This document shows positions 25,893 through 34,274 of a DNA stretch of 64,000 nt, one piece after another (the stretch's first letter is position 1; every line of letters starts with the position of its first letter). The notes under the pieces were generated by a model. That model made no database searches. It was not told where the DNA came from and saw only the letters and a program-made list of their open reading frames with translations. Position numbers and translations under genes: made by a program. The stretch covers positions 1 to 64,000 of the forward strand of contig JAHJIW010000017.1 of the NCBI GenBank assembly GCA_018823125.1. The letters run 5' to 3'. Source of the stretch: Candidatus Margulisiibacteriota bacterium. Lineage in GTDB: Bacteria > Margulisbacteria > WOR-1 > JAHJIW01.

Positions 25893-27245
25893 ATGGATTT
25901 AAACGTAAGTCAACATATTGATCAACGCCTTGAGCAAACGCTGGAGCTCACCCTGGCCCCAAGGATGCTGGCCATGCTTAAGCTTTTAAACCTCCCCTAC
26001 CAGGATCTATTAGAAAAAATCAAACAAGAATCCGAAGAAAATGTCATGCTCGAAGTTGAGCACCAGGACGAATACGTAGGGCTCATTAATTATATCGGCT
26101 CCCATCCCAGTCAGAAAAAACAACTGGATTTCAAAGACCTGCCCGGCATCGAGAACATCGGCGACGAGCACCAAACGCTTGAGAAATATTTATTAACCCA
26201 GCTGGATTTCGAAAAACTTTCCGAACCAAATCATCAAATCGCTGAAGCATTAATTTCAAGCATCAACCCCGATGGTTATCTCCTCCATTATCCGGAAGTA
26301 CGCGAAAAAATTGAAAAAGATTTTAACGTTTCGCGGCCAACTGTAGATAAAATCCTAAAGATCATCCAGACCTTTGAGCCCGACGGCGTCGGCGCCCGCG
26401 ACTTAAAAGAATGTCTATTAATCCAGTTGCGCGAACACAATTTTCAAAACGACCAGCTCGAAACGATTGTCGAAACCATTATCCAAAAACATCTCGAAGC
26501 TTTAGCCGAAGGTCATTTCCAAAAAATCGCAGAATCGCTAAGCATCCGTGAAGCAGGCGTTAAGCAAGTAGCCGAATTCATTAAAAACAACTTAAATCCT
26601 AAGCCGGGTTCAATCTTTGCCGAAGCAGAAAGACATCTCGTTCCTTCCTTTGCTTACGAGGAGGACGAACACGGAAAACCTTTTGTCTTAAACCTTGAAG
26701 AAAAGTACGGGCCCACCTTAAAGATCAGCCCGCAGTACGAAAAAATACTGAAAGAAACCAAAGACGAAGAAACCATTAAATATCTTAAGGAAAAGATGGA
26801 ACGAGCCAAGGAATTAGTCGAAGGAGTAAAAAAACGCCAGGAAACTCAAAATAAAATCGCAGCCTACATCGTTAAGCATCAAATCGCTTTCTTTAAAAAA
26901 GGCGAAAACTGGGTCCGCCCGCTTCTACAAAAAGAAATCGCCCAGGAAGTCGACGTACACCCATCAACGGTAAGCCGGGCACTCGCCGCAAAATACATTC
27001 AGACGCAAAAAGGGCTTTATCATCTAAAAAATCTCTGTCAAAGATCTTGGATGGGGATTTCGAAACGTAAAATGAAAGAGCTGATTGAAGAAATCATTCA
27101 GATTGAAAGTCAAGATCATCCGATCAGCGATGAAAAAATTAAAAACCAACTACAGGAGCGCGGCATTAAAGTTAGCCGCCGCGCCGTCGCTGATTATCGC
27201 AAGCAGTTAAACATCCCGGCCGCAAAGGAAAGACAAACGGCATGA
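25893..27245 (+). CDS. rpoN: RNA polymerase sigma-54 factor
   Basis: 450 residues with all three RpoN regions. Region I (LEQTLELTLAPRMLAMLKLLNLPYQDL) is the activator-interacting, glutamine-containing N-terminus. The core-binding domain spans ~75-270, with the FEPDGVGARDLKECLLIQL motif. The DNA-binding part has a helix-turn-helix (DVHPSTVSRALAAKY), and the RpoN box reads SRRAVADYRK near residue 430. Forms an operon with the activator that follows (ATGA overlap). Directs transcription from -24/-12 promoters such as the one at 28720-28735. Confidence 0.97.
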   Translation: MDLNVSQHIDQRLEQTLELTLAPRMLAMLKLLNLPYQDLLEKIKQESEENVMLEVEHQDEYVGLINYIGSHPSQKKQLDFKDLPGIENIGDEHQTLEKYLLTQLDFEKLSEPNHQIAEALISSINPDGYLLHYPEVREKIEKDFNVSRPTVDKILKIIQTFEPDGVGARDLKECLLIQLREHNFQNDQLETIVETIIQKHLEALAEGHFQKIAESLSIREAGVKQVAEFIKNNLNPKPGSIFAEAERHLVPSFAYEEDEHGKPFVLNLEEKYGPTLKISPQYEKILKETKDEETIKYLKEKMERAKELVEGVKKRQETQNKIAAYIVKHQIAFFKKGENWVRPLLQKEIAQEVDVHPSTVSRALAAKYIQTQKGLYHLKNLCQRSWMGISKRKMKELIEEIIQIESQDHPISDEKIKNQLQERGIKVSRRAVADYRKQLNIPAAKERQTA

Positions 27246-28603
27246 ATAAAAATTACACAATTTTAGTAGTGGACGACGAAAAAAGCATCCGCGACACCGT
27301 ACGCATGATGCTGCAGGAAGATTACAAAGTCATTACCGCTAAAACCGGACGCGAAGCAGTTGAAATTGCAAAAAAGAAACCGCTCGATCTGGTGCTTTTA
27401 GACATTCGCCTGCCTGAACTGGACGGAATCGAAACCTTAAAAACCATCAAAGAAATTGATGATTCGATCGACGTGATTATGATTACCGCCGTGGTTACAG
27501 TGGGCACCGCGGTACAAGCCATGAAAATCGGCGCTTATGATTACATCACCAAACCGTTTGATATTGATTCGATCCAATCCATAGTGAAAAACGCGCTCGA
27601 AAAAAGACGCCTCTCTAAAGAAAATCTTTATCTTAAATCGGTGGTCGAAGCCGAACGCGGGTTTGAAAAAATTGTGGGCCAAAGTTCTCTAATTAAAGAA
27701 ATCTTCAGCCTGATTGAAGATGTTTCAGACAACAATAGTTCTACGGTTTTAATCACCGGGGACTCCGGAACCGGCAAAGAATTAGTGGCACGCGCCATCC
27801 ATAACCGCTCCGGCAGAAAAGATCATCTTTTTGTTACGGTTAACTGTGCCGCCATTCCCGAAAACTTAATTGAGTCCGAACTGTTTGGTCACGAAAAGGG
27901 CGCCTTTACCGGCGCCATGGACCGCCGGATCGGAAAATTTGAACTGGCCTCGGGCGGAACTTTATTTTTAGATGAAATCAGCACCCTCCCCTTCCCGATG
28001 CAGGCCAAACTGCTGCGTGTCATCCAGGAAAAAGAAGTAGAACGAGTGGGCGGCAGCAAACTCATCCCGGTAGATGCAAGAATTATCGCCGCCACTAACA
28101 ATAATCTTAAAGAAATGGTCAGCAAAGGAGACTTTAGAGAAGATCTCTTTTTTAGATTAAACGTCATTCCGATTAATCTGCCGTCGCTTAAGGAACGGCC
28201 CGAAGATATTCCGCTGCTAATTAATCACTTTTTAAATATTTTTAACAAGAAATTTAACAAAAAAGCAAAAGGCTTTCAAAAAGACTCTCTCCAAAAACTT
28301 ATGGCTTACGATTGGCCCGGCAACGTGCGAGAACTGGAAAACTTAATGGAAAGATTAGTCGCCCTATCCAAAGAAGAATATTTGCTTAAAGAAAAACTTC
28401 CTTCAGAAATATTAAAAACTCAAGCCGGCAGCAAAGAAGATTTATTTGACCTCTCCCTCAAAGAAGCTTCACAACGTTTCGAATCCGATTTTATAAAAAA
28501 AGCCATCCAAAAAGCCGGCGGCAGTAAATCTAAAGCGGCCGAAATACTGGGAATCCACCGCAATACTCTCTTCACCATAGAAAAAAAGAATAAAAGCAAC
28601 TAA
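27242..28603 (+). CDS. Sigma-54-dependent response regulator (NtrC/FlrC type)
   Basis: 453 residues. Receiver domain 1-120 with acidic pocket VVDDE and phospho-acceptor Asp54 (VLLDIRLPE). The AAA+ domain ~145-370 is intact: Walker A GDSGTGKE, sigma-54-contact loop GAFTGA, Walker B TLFLDEI, and the arginine finger region FREDLFFRLNV. A Fis-type helix-turn-helix closes the protein (SKSKAAEILGIHRNTL). It can therefore open sigma-54 promoters. Overlaps rpoN by ATGA. The palindromic sites immediately downstream (28607-28669), in front of a sigma-54 promoter, are its probable targets. The cognate kinase is probably the one at 55795-59064 or elsewhere. Confidence 0.93.
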   Translation: MNKNYTILVVDDEKSIRDTVRMMLQEDYKVITAKTGREAVEIAKKKPLDLVLLDIRLPELDGIETLKTIKEIDDSIDVIMITAVVTVGTAVQAMKIGAYDYITKPFDIDSIQSIVKNALEKRRLSKENLYLKSVVEAERGFEKIVGQSSLIKEIFSLIEDVSDNNSSTVLITGDSGTGKELVARAIHNRSGRKDHLFVTVNCAAIPENLIESELFGHEKGAFTGAMDRRIGKFELASGGTLFLDEISTLPFPMQAKLLRVIQEKEVERVGGSKLIPVDARIIAATNNNLKEMVSKGDFREDLFFRLNVIPINLPSLKERPEDIPLLINHFLNIFNKKFNKKAKGFQKDSLQKLMAYDWPGNVRELENLMERLVALSKEEYLLKEKLPSEILKTQAGSKEDLFDLSLKEASQRFESDFIKKAIQKAGGSKSKAAEILGIHRNTLFTIEKKNKSN

Positions 28604-28606
28604 ATC

Positions 28607-28669
28607 TGCACAAAATTTTGTATTCAATTCTTCCAAATGCACATAAATTTGTGCACAAAATTGTTCTAA
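28607..28669. promoter_or_regulatory. Palindromic activator-binding sites (candidate UAS) for the sigma-54 promoter
   Basis: Core palindrome TGCACATAAATTTGTGCA (28638-28655). A second imperfect copy, TGCACAAAATTTTGTATT, is at 28607-28624, and a third overlapping half-site starts at 28652. Another related site, AGCAAATTTTGCAT, is at ~28694. They lie ~50-110 bp upstream of the -24/-12 promoter, the right place for an NtrC-like hexamer. Confidence 0.6.
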
Positions 28670-28719
28670 AAACATGGTTTTTAGCAGTCTATCAGCAAAT
28701 TTTGCATAAATTGACAATC

Positions 28720-28735
28720 TGGCAAAAAAGTTGCT
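28720..28735 (+). promoter_or_regulatory. Sigma-54 (-24/-12) promoter
   Basis: TGGCAAAAAAGTTGCT matches the TGGCAC-N5-TTGCW consensus with correct spacing between the GG and GC elements. The start codon of the 116-aa gene is 25 bases downstream. Confidence 0.85.
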
Positions 28736-28759
28736 ATATTAAAGGCAGAGGTGGTAAAA

Positions 28760-29110
28760 ATGCAAAATCAATTTCATAAAAAAAGTAAACCGACCGAAAA
28801 AGCTAAAAGTCCCTGGCTCTCATTTTTATTTACGGAAGGTATGAGCCTAAAGGATTTAGATAATGACCCAAAAGAACAAAGCAAACTAGAAGAGTTCGAA
28901 AAAGGATTAGCTCACGAACTTAGCTCCGACGATTCCATCGAGATGACCCTGCAAAAAATCGTGCGCATGGCGTTGGCGGCTGAGTTTGGAGCAACTTTTG
29001 TTAAATCCGCCGGCGCAACCCAAATGACCAAAACCATTATGCACGGCATCAAAAGTGATCCGCATCTTCGAAAATCTGCATTAATGATTGCAGATAAGTT
29101 CGCAAAATAA
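28760..29110 (+). CDS. Small orphan protein, 116 aa, sigma-54-dependent; paralogue of 63138-63515
   Basis: ATG 28760 is preferred (AGAGG eight bases upstream) over GTG 28751. Basic N-terminus (MQNQFHKKSKPTEKAKSPW), then a helical C-terminal domain. The segment IVRMALAAEFGATFVKSAGATQ... SDPHLRKSALMIADKF clearly matches IVRAALEVEFGSTFTLSRGFDK... TNPELRRQALAIASLY in the protein encoded at 63138-63515. No known family is recognised. Its place between two activator genes, behind a sigma-54 promoter, and its paralogue beside fliA suggest a role in flagellar assembly or control, for example as a chaperone or anti-sigma-like regulator (inference). Confidence 0.75.
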   Translation: MQNQFHKKSKPTEKAKSPWLSFLFTEGMSLKDLDNDPKEQSKLEEFEKGLAHELSSDDSIEMTLQKIVRMALAAEFGATFVKSAGATQMTKTIMHGIKSDPHLRKSALMIADKFAK

Positions 29111-29114
29111 TACA

Positions 29115-30494
29115 ATGCTAGGTATGGAATCTCCCAAAAACACCATCCTGGTCGTTGATGATGAGCTCAGCATCCGCGAGTCTTTTCGATTAATTCTCGA
29201 AGGCCCCTACGCCCTCCACCTGGCCGCCACCGGCGAATCCGCACTTAAAAAATTAGTCGACGAAAAAATTGACATGGTTTTTTTAGACGTGCGCATGCCC
29301 GGCATGAACGGGCTGGAGGCGCTAAAAAGAATCAAAGAAATTGACCCCAATGTAGAAGTAGTGATGGTCACCGCTGTCAACGACGTACAAAAAGCCGGGG
29401 AAGCGATTAAAACCGGCGCGGTCAACTACTTAATCAAACCTTTCGACGTGGTACAAATCACCAACATGGTTGCCAACGTCTTAAAGAAAAAAGCCATCGT
29501 CAAAGAATCGAAAAACGTCAGGCAAGTTGCCCAGTATTTAATCAGCCCGCCGGAACTGATCGGCAGCTCAGATAAAATTCAACTGGTAAAAAATAAAATC
29601 GACAAAATTGCAAAATCCGCCGCCAATGTTTTAGTTAAAGGCGCGATCGGGACCGAAAAAGAAAGCGTAGCCCGTCTGATCCAAAAAAAGAGCAATCAAA
29701 ACCACAGTGTTTTAGTAGTGGAAAATCTAAAAGCCAATGTATCTGCGCAAAAACTTAACGCCCTATTCTTTGGCCGCGGCACCGGATCTTCTACCGTATC
29801 GCTCGAAAAACAAATCGGCCTTTTAGAAAAGGCCACTGACGGAATTCTATTTATTAACAACATCGAAAATCTTCCGCTTAGTTTTCAGGGAGTCTTAGCC
29901 GATACCCTGACTAATCAGCAATTTACTCGTCAGGACTCATCTTCGCCCATTAAATTTAACTGCCACCTGGTTTGCGCCACCACCAAAGATTTAAAAAAAT
30001 TAGCGGAAGAAGATAAGTTCAATAAAAAACTATTGGAAATCATCGCGGAGGAAACCATTGACCTGCCCCGTCTGGCGGGCCGCACCACCGACATCCCCCT
30101 CCTGATTAACGAGTTTGTCGAAGAATTTAAAATCATCCATCACAAAAAAATTACCGGGCTAACTAACGAAGCGATCGACATCTTGTCTTCTTACGATTTT
30201 CCCGGCAACGTAGATGAGCTACGCTCAATGGTTGAGCTGCTGGTTCTTAAAACCACCAACGAGCTGATCCAGGTTAAAGAACTGCCGCTCGAAATATTAG
30301 TAGGTTCTCCATCATTTTACGGATCAAAAGAAGGCAAAGACTTAACCTACGACGAAATGCAAACCAGTTTTGAAAAAGCCTTTATCAAAAAAACCCTCGA
30401 GAAATCCAGCGGAGACATCAAAAAAGCTTCTAGATTATTGGGTCTGGCCCCACGCGTGTTAGCTACGAAGATTGAGACATTGGGGATTAGCTAG
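29115..30494 (+). CDS. Degenerate NtrC-family response regulator
   Basis: 459 residues from ATG 29115 (ATG 29124 is an alternative). The receiver domain is intact, with VVDDE and phospho-acceptor Asp58 (VFLDVRMPG). The AAA+ domain is recognisable (~145-365; LPRLAGRTTDIPLLINEF, YDFPGNVDELRSMVE), but Walker A has decayed to KGAIGTEKES and the GAFTGA loop is replaced (FGRGTGSSTV). Walker B is altered to ILFINNIEN. A Fis-like C-terminus remains (DIKKASRLLGLAPRVLATKI). It should not hydrolyse ATP or activate sigma-54 alone. It may bind the same DNA sites or modulate the intact activator. Co-transcribed with the 116-aa gene. Confidence 0.9.
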   Translation: MLGMESPKNTILVVDDELSIRESFRLILEGPYALHLAATGESALKKLVDEKIDMVFLDVRMPGMNGLEALKRIKEIDPNVEVVMVTAVNDVQKAGEAIKTGAVNYLIKPFDVVQITNMVANVLKKKAIVKESKNVRQVAQYLISPPELIGSSDKIQLVKNKIDKIAKSAANVLVKGAIGTEKESVARLIQKKSNQNHSVLVVENLKANVSAQKLNALFFGRGTGSSTVSLEKQIGLLEKATDGILFINNIENLPLSFQGVLADTLTNQQFTRQDSSSPIKFNCHLVCATTKDLKKLAEEDKFNKKLLEIIAEETIDLPRLAGRTTDIPLLINEFVEEFKIIHHKKITGLTNEAIDILSSYDFPGNVDELRSMVELLVLKTTNELIQVKELPLEILVGSPSFYGSKEGKDLTYDEMQTSFEKAFIKKTLEKSSGDIKKASRLLGLAPRVLATKIETLGIS

Positions 30495-30925
30495 TCCACT
30501 CTCAATTTAGCAAAATACTTTATCGAGTCATCAACTTTACTTATTTTCTCATATACTTCCAGTAAAGTAATTACGTATCCATCTACTTTATCCTGTGATT
30601 GAACTTCATATCCTGCCGGAGCAATGCTTAAACTGATTTTGGTTTTTTGTCCGTTTTTGATTACATAAAGATCAACCGCCGCTCCACTCCCCGCCGGCCG
30701 ACCCTCCGTCGCATCCCCAACGATCATTTCAAATACTAAATGATCCAGTTCAATGGACAACCCCGCATCCTTAAACTCCGCCACATCCTCTTCTTCCAAA
30801 TCAAACGGCACCCCAATCCGATATTGCTCCGGCACCGACCCAATCCCCTTGCCCATATTGAAAACAATAATATTCGCAACCACTACGGCGATTAATATAG
30901 CGAGAATTAATATAAAGTTTTTCAT
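30491..30925 (-). CDS. Membrane-anchored protein of unknown function, 144 aa
   Basis: A single N-terminal transmembrane anchor (FILILAILIAVVVANIIVF), then ~115 residues of soluble, beta-rich sequence, probably outside the cytoplasm (FEMIVGDATEGRPAGSGAAVDLYVIKNGQKTKISLS). No family recognised. Predicted leaderless: extended -10 TGTTATAAT ends six bases before ATG 30925. Its stop overlaps the stop of the convergent gene in the palindrome CTAG. Confidence 0.65.
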   Translation of the reverse strand: MKNFILILAILIAVVVANIIVFNMGKGIGSVPEQYRIGVPFDLEEEDVAEFKDAGLSIELDHLVFEMIVGDATEGRPAGSGAAVDLYVIKNGQKTKISLSIAPAGYEVQSQDKVDGYVITLLEVYEKISKVDDSIKYFAKLRVD

Positions 30926-31010
30926 GGGGTAATTATAACACTCTTTCCCATCGCCAAAGAACCCTCTTCCCAGTTAATCCATTAAACATATGTAGACCAA
31001 TCGGTATTCA

Positions 31011-31188
31011 GCAATCCAAACACCACTCGTAAAAGGTTTCATTGTATCCACGAGGAGCATATGCGCCCTGGAGCGTAGCGAAGCTGCTGTTTGAGCCCCG
31101 ATGAAATCGGGGCGAGTTCAGCGAAGCGAGCGGAAGGGTTGCATATGTCCGAGTGTGATGAGCAACTTTTTTATGGTGTTTGGATTGC
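31011..31188. repeat. ~178-bp imperfect inverted-repeat element beside tRNA-Leu
   Basis: Perfect 15-bp ends GCAATCCAAACACCA / TGGTGTTTGGATTGC. The repeats continue imperfectly for ~45 bp to GCATATGC / GCATATGT, and a central hairpin GCCCCGAT-GAA-ATCGGGGC lies between. Spacer segments contain AGCGAAGC-type repeats. The minus-strand frame near the right arm reads HVLQSKHHKK, reminiscent of the start of a GIY-YIG protein (YVLQSKKD). It may be a decayed GIY-YIG remnant or a MITE-like element. The rest of 30926-31225 holds nothing recognisable. Confidence 0.55.
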
Positions 31189-31225
31189 AAAACATGAGAA
31201 GGGAACATATGTTTTAGGAGAGAAC

Positions 31226-31308
31226 TGGGCAAGGAGGGAGTCGAACCCTCACCCCCTTGCGGAGAATGGATTTTAAGTCCACAGCGTATACCGTTCCGCC
31301 ACTTGCCC
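31226..31308 (-). tRNA. tRNA-Leu (TAA)
   Basis: 83 nt, acceptor stem GGGCAAG/CTTGCCC, anticodon loop CTTAAAA (TAA), long class-II variable arm, T-loop TTCGACT. No encoded CCA. Confidence 0.95.
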
Positions 31309-31313
31309 ATATA

Positions 31314-31760
31314 TTAGGTTTTTTTGAGTTTGGTTTTGCCTTTTTTTCTCTCGCCGGTTTTGTACTGTATGTTGCGTTTAACGTCGAGCAGTTTTTCTTC
31401 GCTTTGTTTTAAAAATTGGGTGATTTTATCTTCGAAAGATCCGGGAGGATGCATTTCTTTTGGTTTACCATACGCTCTTCTTTCCGGTCGCGGGCGGGGA
31501 GGCCCCGCGGCATCCGGCGCGCTTGGTTCCGCAGCTTGCTTCATTGATAGATCATATTTGCCAGGTTTGGGCTCACCCAAAACTTTAACCTTAACCTGGT
31601 CGCCAATTTTTACAAACTCGTTAATGTCTTTAACGAATGTTCCGGCAACCTGAGAAATATGCACCAACCCTACTTTACCCTCCGGAAGTTCGACAAAAGC
31701 TCCAAACTTAGTGATTCCCGTAATCTTTCCTGCAACAACTGTTCCTATATCTACCGGCAT
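31314..31760 (-). CDS. S1-domain RNA-binding protein (YabR/GSP13-like)
   Basis: 148 residues. Residues 1-75 form an S1 domain (GTVVAGKITGITKFGAFVELPEGKVGLVHISQV, ending KYDLSMKQA). The tail is Pro/Arg/Lys-rich and likely contacts RNA. Related small S1 proteins such as YabR associate with ribosomes. Gene order with the FtsB/DivIC-like gene immediately upstream resembles the divIC-yabR order of Firmicutes. AAGGAGA precedes ATG 31760. Confidence 0.85.
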   Translation of the reverse strand: MPVDIGTVVAGKITGITKFGAFVELPEGKVGLVHISQVAGTFVKDINEFVKIGDQVKVKVLGEPKPGKYDLSMKQAAEPSAPDAAGPPRPRPERRAYGKPKEMHPPGSFEDKITQFLKQSEEKLLDVKRNIQYKTGERKKGKTKLKKT

Positions 31761-31780
31761 TTTATTGTTCCATCTCCTTT

Positions 31781-32074
31781 TTAATAAATTTTATAACCCA
31801 CTTCGCCCTTTTTAACCAGCCCCAGCTTCAATCTGGCTAATTTTTCAATATAATCGGATTGATCTAGCTGTTTAAGTTCCGCCAGGTACGCTTGCTTTAA
31901 GTTTTCTTCCGCTAAAATGCTTTTCTGGATAAACTTTTTCTCGCTGATCAGCTCGAAGTATTTTACCAGATCGCCGCGGATTAAGAAAATTAAATAAAAG
32001 AATAAGAAGAGCGTTATGATGACACCAGGATTAAACAGAAGCTTGACCCATCGATTTTTCTTGATTTTTACCAT
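31781..32074 (-). CDS. FtsB/DivIC-type septum formation protein
   Basis: 97 residues: short basic cytoplasmic N-terminus, one transmembrane segment (VIITLFLFFYLIFLI), then a coiled coil and the conserved end SDYIEKLARLKLGLVKKGEVGY typical of FtsB/DivIC (PF04977). Acts with FtsL and FtsQ in the divisome. Followed 20 bases later by the S1-domain gene. Confidence 0.85.
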   Translation of the reverse strand: MVKIKKNRWVKLLFNPGVIITLFLFFYLIFLIRGDLVKYFELISEKKFIQKSILAEENLKQAYLAELKQLDQSDYIEKLARLKLGLVKKGEVGYKIY

Positions 32075-32133
32075 TTTACCTTTGTTTCACCAGCGCTACC
32101 TTCATCTAGCCCGGAAATTATACCACAAAAAAT

Positions 32134-32901
32134 CTATCGAAATAAGCTTAAGTACATTCCAATTAAACGCCCGGCAAAAAATACGCTAGAAACCGCTCCA
32201 ATCACCAAAAACGGACCAAAAGGAATGCGGTCTTTTAACTTTTTAAAGTTTAGCGCTAGCAAAAAAGCTGAAACCACGGCCCCAATAATATACGCCACCG
32301 ATAAACATACAATTAACCCGGGAATCCCTAAGCAAGCCCCCAGCATCACCCCCAATTTAATATCCCCCTGCCCCAAACCCTCTTTCTTGTAATACCAGTA
32401 CGCAATCTTATAAACCATAAAAAAGAAGCCGCCCCCGATTAACATGGCAACCAATGCATTCACAATCACGCCGTAATAAAAACTATACGACAGGCCGGCA
32501 ATAATCCCTAAAATTATTACCTGATCAGGAATGATTTCCTCCTCCAGATCAGTAAAAAATATAATGATGAGCAACAACAGGAAAAACAAATAAAAAACAT
32601 AATGAATAATATCAAAACCGCACAAATACATAATTACAAAGGCCGCCGCCGAAAGCAATTCAACTACCGGATAACGCAAAGAAATAGCTTTTTTACAGTA
32701 GCGGCACTTCCCGCCTAAGATCAAGTAACTCAAAACCGGAATCAAATCATAATATTTCAAACGTTTCCGGCAGTGCGGACAGTGGGAAGGCGGAAAGACA
32801 ACGGATTGATCTTTGGGCAGGCGCGAGATACAAACATTCAAAAAACTGCCAACGCAGGCGCCTAAAATAAATAATAAAATATAGAGTACTATTGGGTTCA
32901 A
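32134..32901 (-). CDS. pilD: Prepilin peptidase / N-methyltransferase (type IV leader peptidase)
   Basis: 255 residues, probably from TTG 32901. N-terminal methylase part with zinc-type cysteines (CPHC and CRYC), then A24 aspartic peptidase with both catalytic Asp motifs: FFTDLEEEIIPD and GQGDIKLG. About seven transmembrane helices. Cleaves and N-methylates type IV prepilins and pseudopilins; a pseudopilin gene lies divergently next to it, a natural substrate. Confidence 0.92.
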   Translation of the reverse strand: MNPIVLYILLFILGACVGSFLNVCISRLPKDQSVVFPPSHCPHCRKRLKYYDLIPVLSYLILGGKCRYCKKAISLRYPVVELLSAAAFVIMYLCGFDIIHYVFYLFFLLLLIIIFFTDLEEEIIPDQVIILGIIAGLSYSFYYGVIVNALVAMLIGGGFFFMVYKIAYWYYKKEGLGQGDIKLGVMLGACLGIPGLIVCLSVAYIIGAVVSAFLLALNFKKLKDRIPFGPFLVIGAVSSVFFAGRLIGMYLSLFR

Positions 32902-32998
32902 TCTGATTTACCTTACGGCCTGCCTTTCTTGACAAGCACTAACCAAAATTATATAGTACCGTTACTTTTGCGTCAATTTAGATAGGAACAAATTTATC

Positions 32999-33430
32999 AT
33001 GAGAAAAAAAGGTTTCACTGCACTTGAACTCGTTATCATCTTAGCCGTGATCGTGGCTTTAATTGGTATCGCCATTCCTTCTTTTATGAGCATGCGTGAA
33101 GAATCCCAAAAAACCCAAGCCGAAGGTGACTTGCGGGTACTAAAAATTGCCTGCGAATCATATTATCGCAGCACCGGAACCTATCCGGACGAATCCATCG
33201 CCTGGCAACATAAATTAGTTAATACTTCCCGCCCCATTATTGACAAGGTTTTAATCGATCCCTTCACTAAAGCTCCGTATAAATATGACGTATCCAACAA
33301 CGGCCGCTATTTTATTGTCTATTCGGTTGGTCCCGGAGGAGAAGGAAACGCAGCCATCGCCAATGATGGTACGGTTACTCTTTCTAAAAATATAATCTGG
33401 GAATCTAACAGTCGCAACGCTAGGCAATAA
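32999..33430 (+). CDS. Type II secretion/type IV pilin-like protein (GspG-like pseudopilin)
   Basis: 143 residues with a class III leader: MRKKG cleaved before FTALELVIILAVIVALIGIA, Glu at position +5, followed by the hydrophobic N-terminal helix. The remainder (LKIACESYYRSTGTYPD... YFIVYSVGPGGEG) matches the GspG major pseudopilin fold. It is assembled into a pseudopilus or pilus after processing by the neighbouring peptidase. The 3' end overlaps the convergent ispE by 11 bases. Confidence 0.88.
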   Translation: MRKKGFTALELVIILAVIVALIGIAIPSFMSMREESQKTQAEGDLRVLKIACESYYRSTGTYPDESIAWQHKLVNTSRPIIDKVLIDPFTKAPYKYDVSNNGRYFIVYSVGPGGEGNAAIANDGTVTLSKNIIWESNSRNARQ

Positions 33431-34274
33431 CCTTCACGCCTCGATTTTCAAATTCAGCTAAATATGTAGTGGGATAAGAGTTGATTATTTCTTCGAAAAC
33501 TTTTGAAGCAACTTCTTTATTTGAAAATAAGCCAATCACCGTAGGTCCCGATCCGGTCATCTGCGCAAATTCTGCGCCCAGCTGCATTAATTTTTCTTTG
33601 ATTACGGTAATTTCAGGATGTTTACTCATCACTAAATCTTCAAAATCATTTACATATTGGTCAGGATTGGGATTTTTAGATACGCCCTTATTACCCCGCA
33701 CCCGATCTAACTCTTCATAAGCCCATTTTGTAGAAACTCCGTAGCCCGGATTAACCACCACCACCAATTTTTTATCATTAACTTCATGTTTTTCAATTTT
33801 ATCGCCCCGCTCCATCACTCGCGCCCGTCCGCCAGCTAAACAAAAAGGAATATCTGAACCAATCTTTCCTCCCATTTCCTGAAGCTTACTCAATGCGTAA
33901 TTAGTGCCAAAAAGATGATCCATGCCAAATAGTACTGCCGCGGCATCCGCACTGCCACCCGCTAACCCCGCTCCGATCGGTATATTTTTCTCGATGGTAA
34001 TTTCTACTCCATTGTCTCTGGTCTCTAGTCTCTGGTCTCTGGTCCTTATAAACGCTTCCGCCACCCTATATGCAGTATTCTTATTATCACACGGAATTTT
34101 CTTTGAGCTACAGGTAAGATGGATTCCTTTACGGACTTTTTTGATTTTTACGATGTCATGTAGAGAAATCGACTGCATGATGGAGTCAAGATTATGATAT
34201 TTATCGCTGCGTAGATCCAAAACTCTTAACGAGAGGTTAATCTTGGCGAAAGCTTTGAGGTTAATGTGATCCAT
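33420..34274 (-). CDS. ispE: 4-diphosphocytidyl-2-C-methyl-D-erythritol kinase
   Basis: 284 residues, a GHMP kinase: substrate-binding start AFAKINLSLRVL, ATP loop PIGAGLAGGSADAAAVLFG near residue 100, and the C-terminal MTGSGPTVIGLF. Phosphorylates CDP-ME in the MEP pathway of isoprenoid synthesis. It begins directly after the rpsT stop codon and is probably transcribed with it. Confidence 0.95.
   Translation of the reverse strand: MDHINLKAFAKINLSLRVLDLRSDKYHNLDSIMQSISLHDIVKIKKVRKGIHLTCSSKKIPCDNKNTAYRVAEAFIRTRDQRLETRDNGVEITIEKNIPIGAGLAGGSADAAAVLFGMDHLFGTNYALSKLQEMGGKIGSDIPFCLAGGRARVMERGDKIEKHEVNDKKLVVVVNPGYGVSTKWAYEELDRVRGNKGVSKNPNPDQYVNDFEDLVMSKHPEITVIKEKLMQLGAEFAQMTGSGPTVIGLFSNKEVASKVFEEIINSYPTTYLAEFENRGVKVIA

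Noticed and set aside
31008..31310. Minus-strand frame through tRNA-Leu and the inverted repeat
   Set aside because: It includes the tRNA and repeat arms; only a short VLQSK-like stretch resembles a protein, so it is treated as part of the repeat element.
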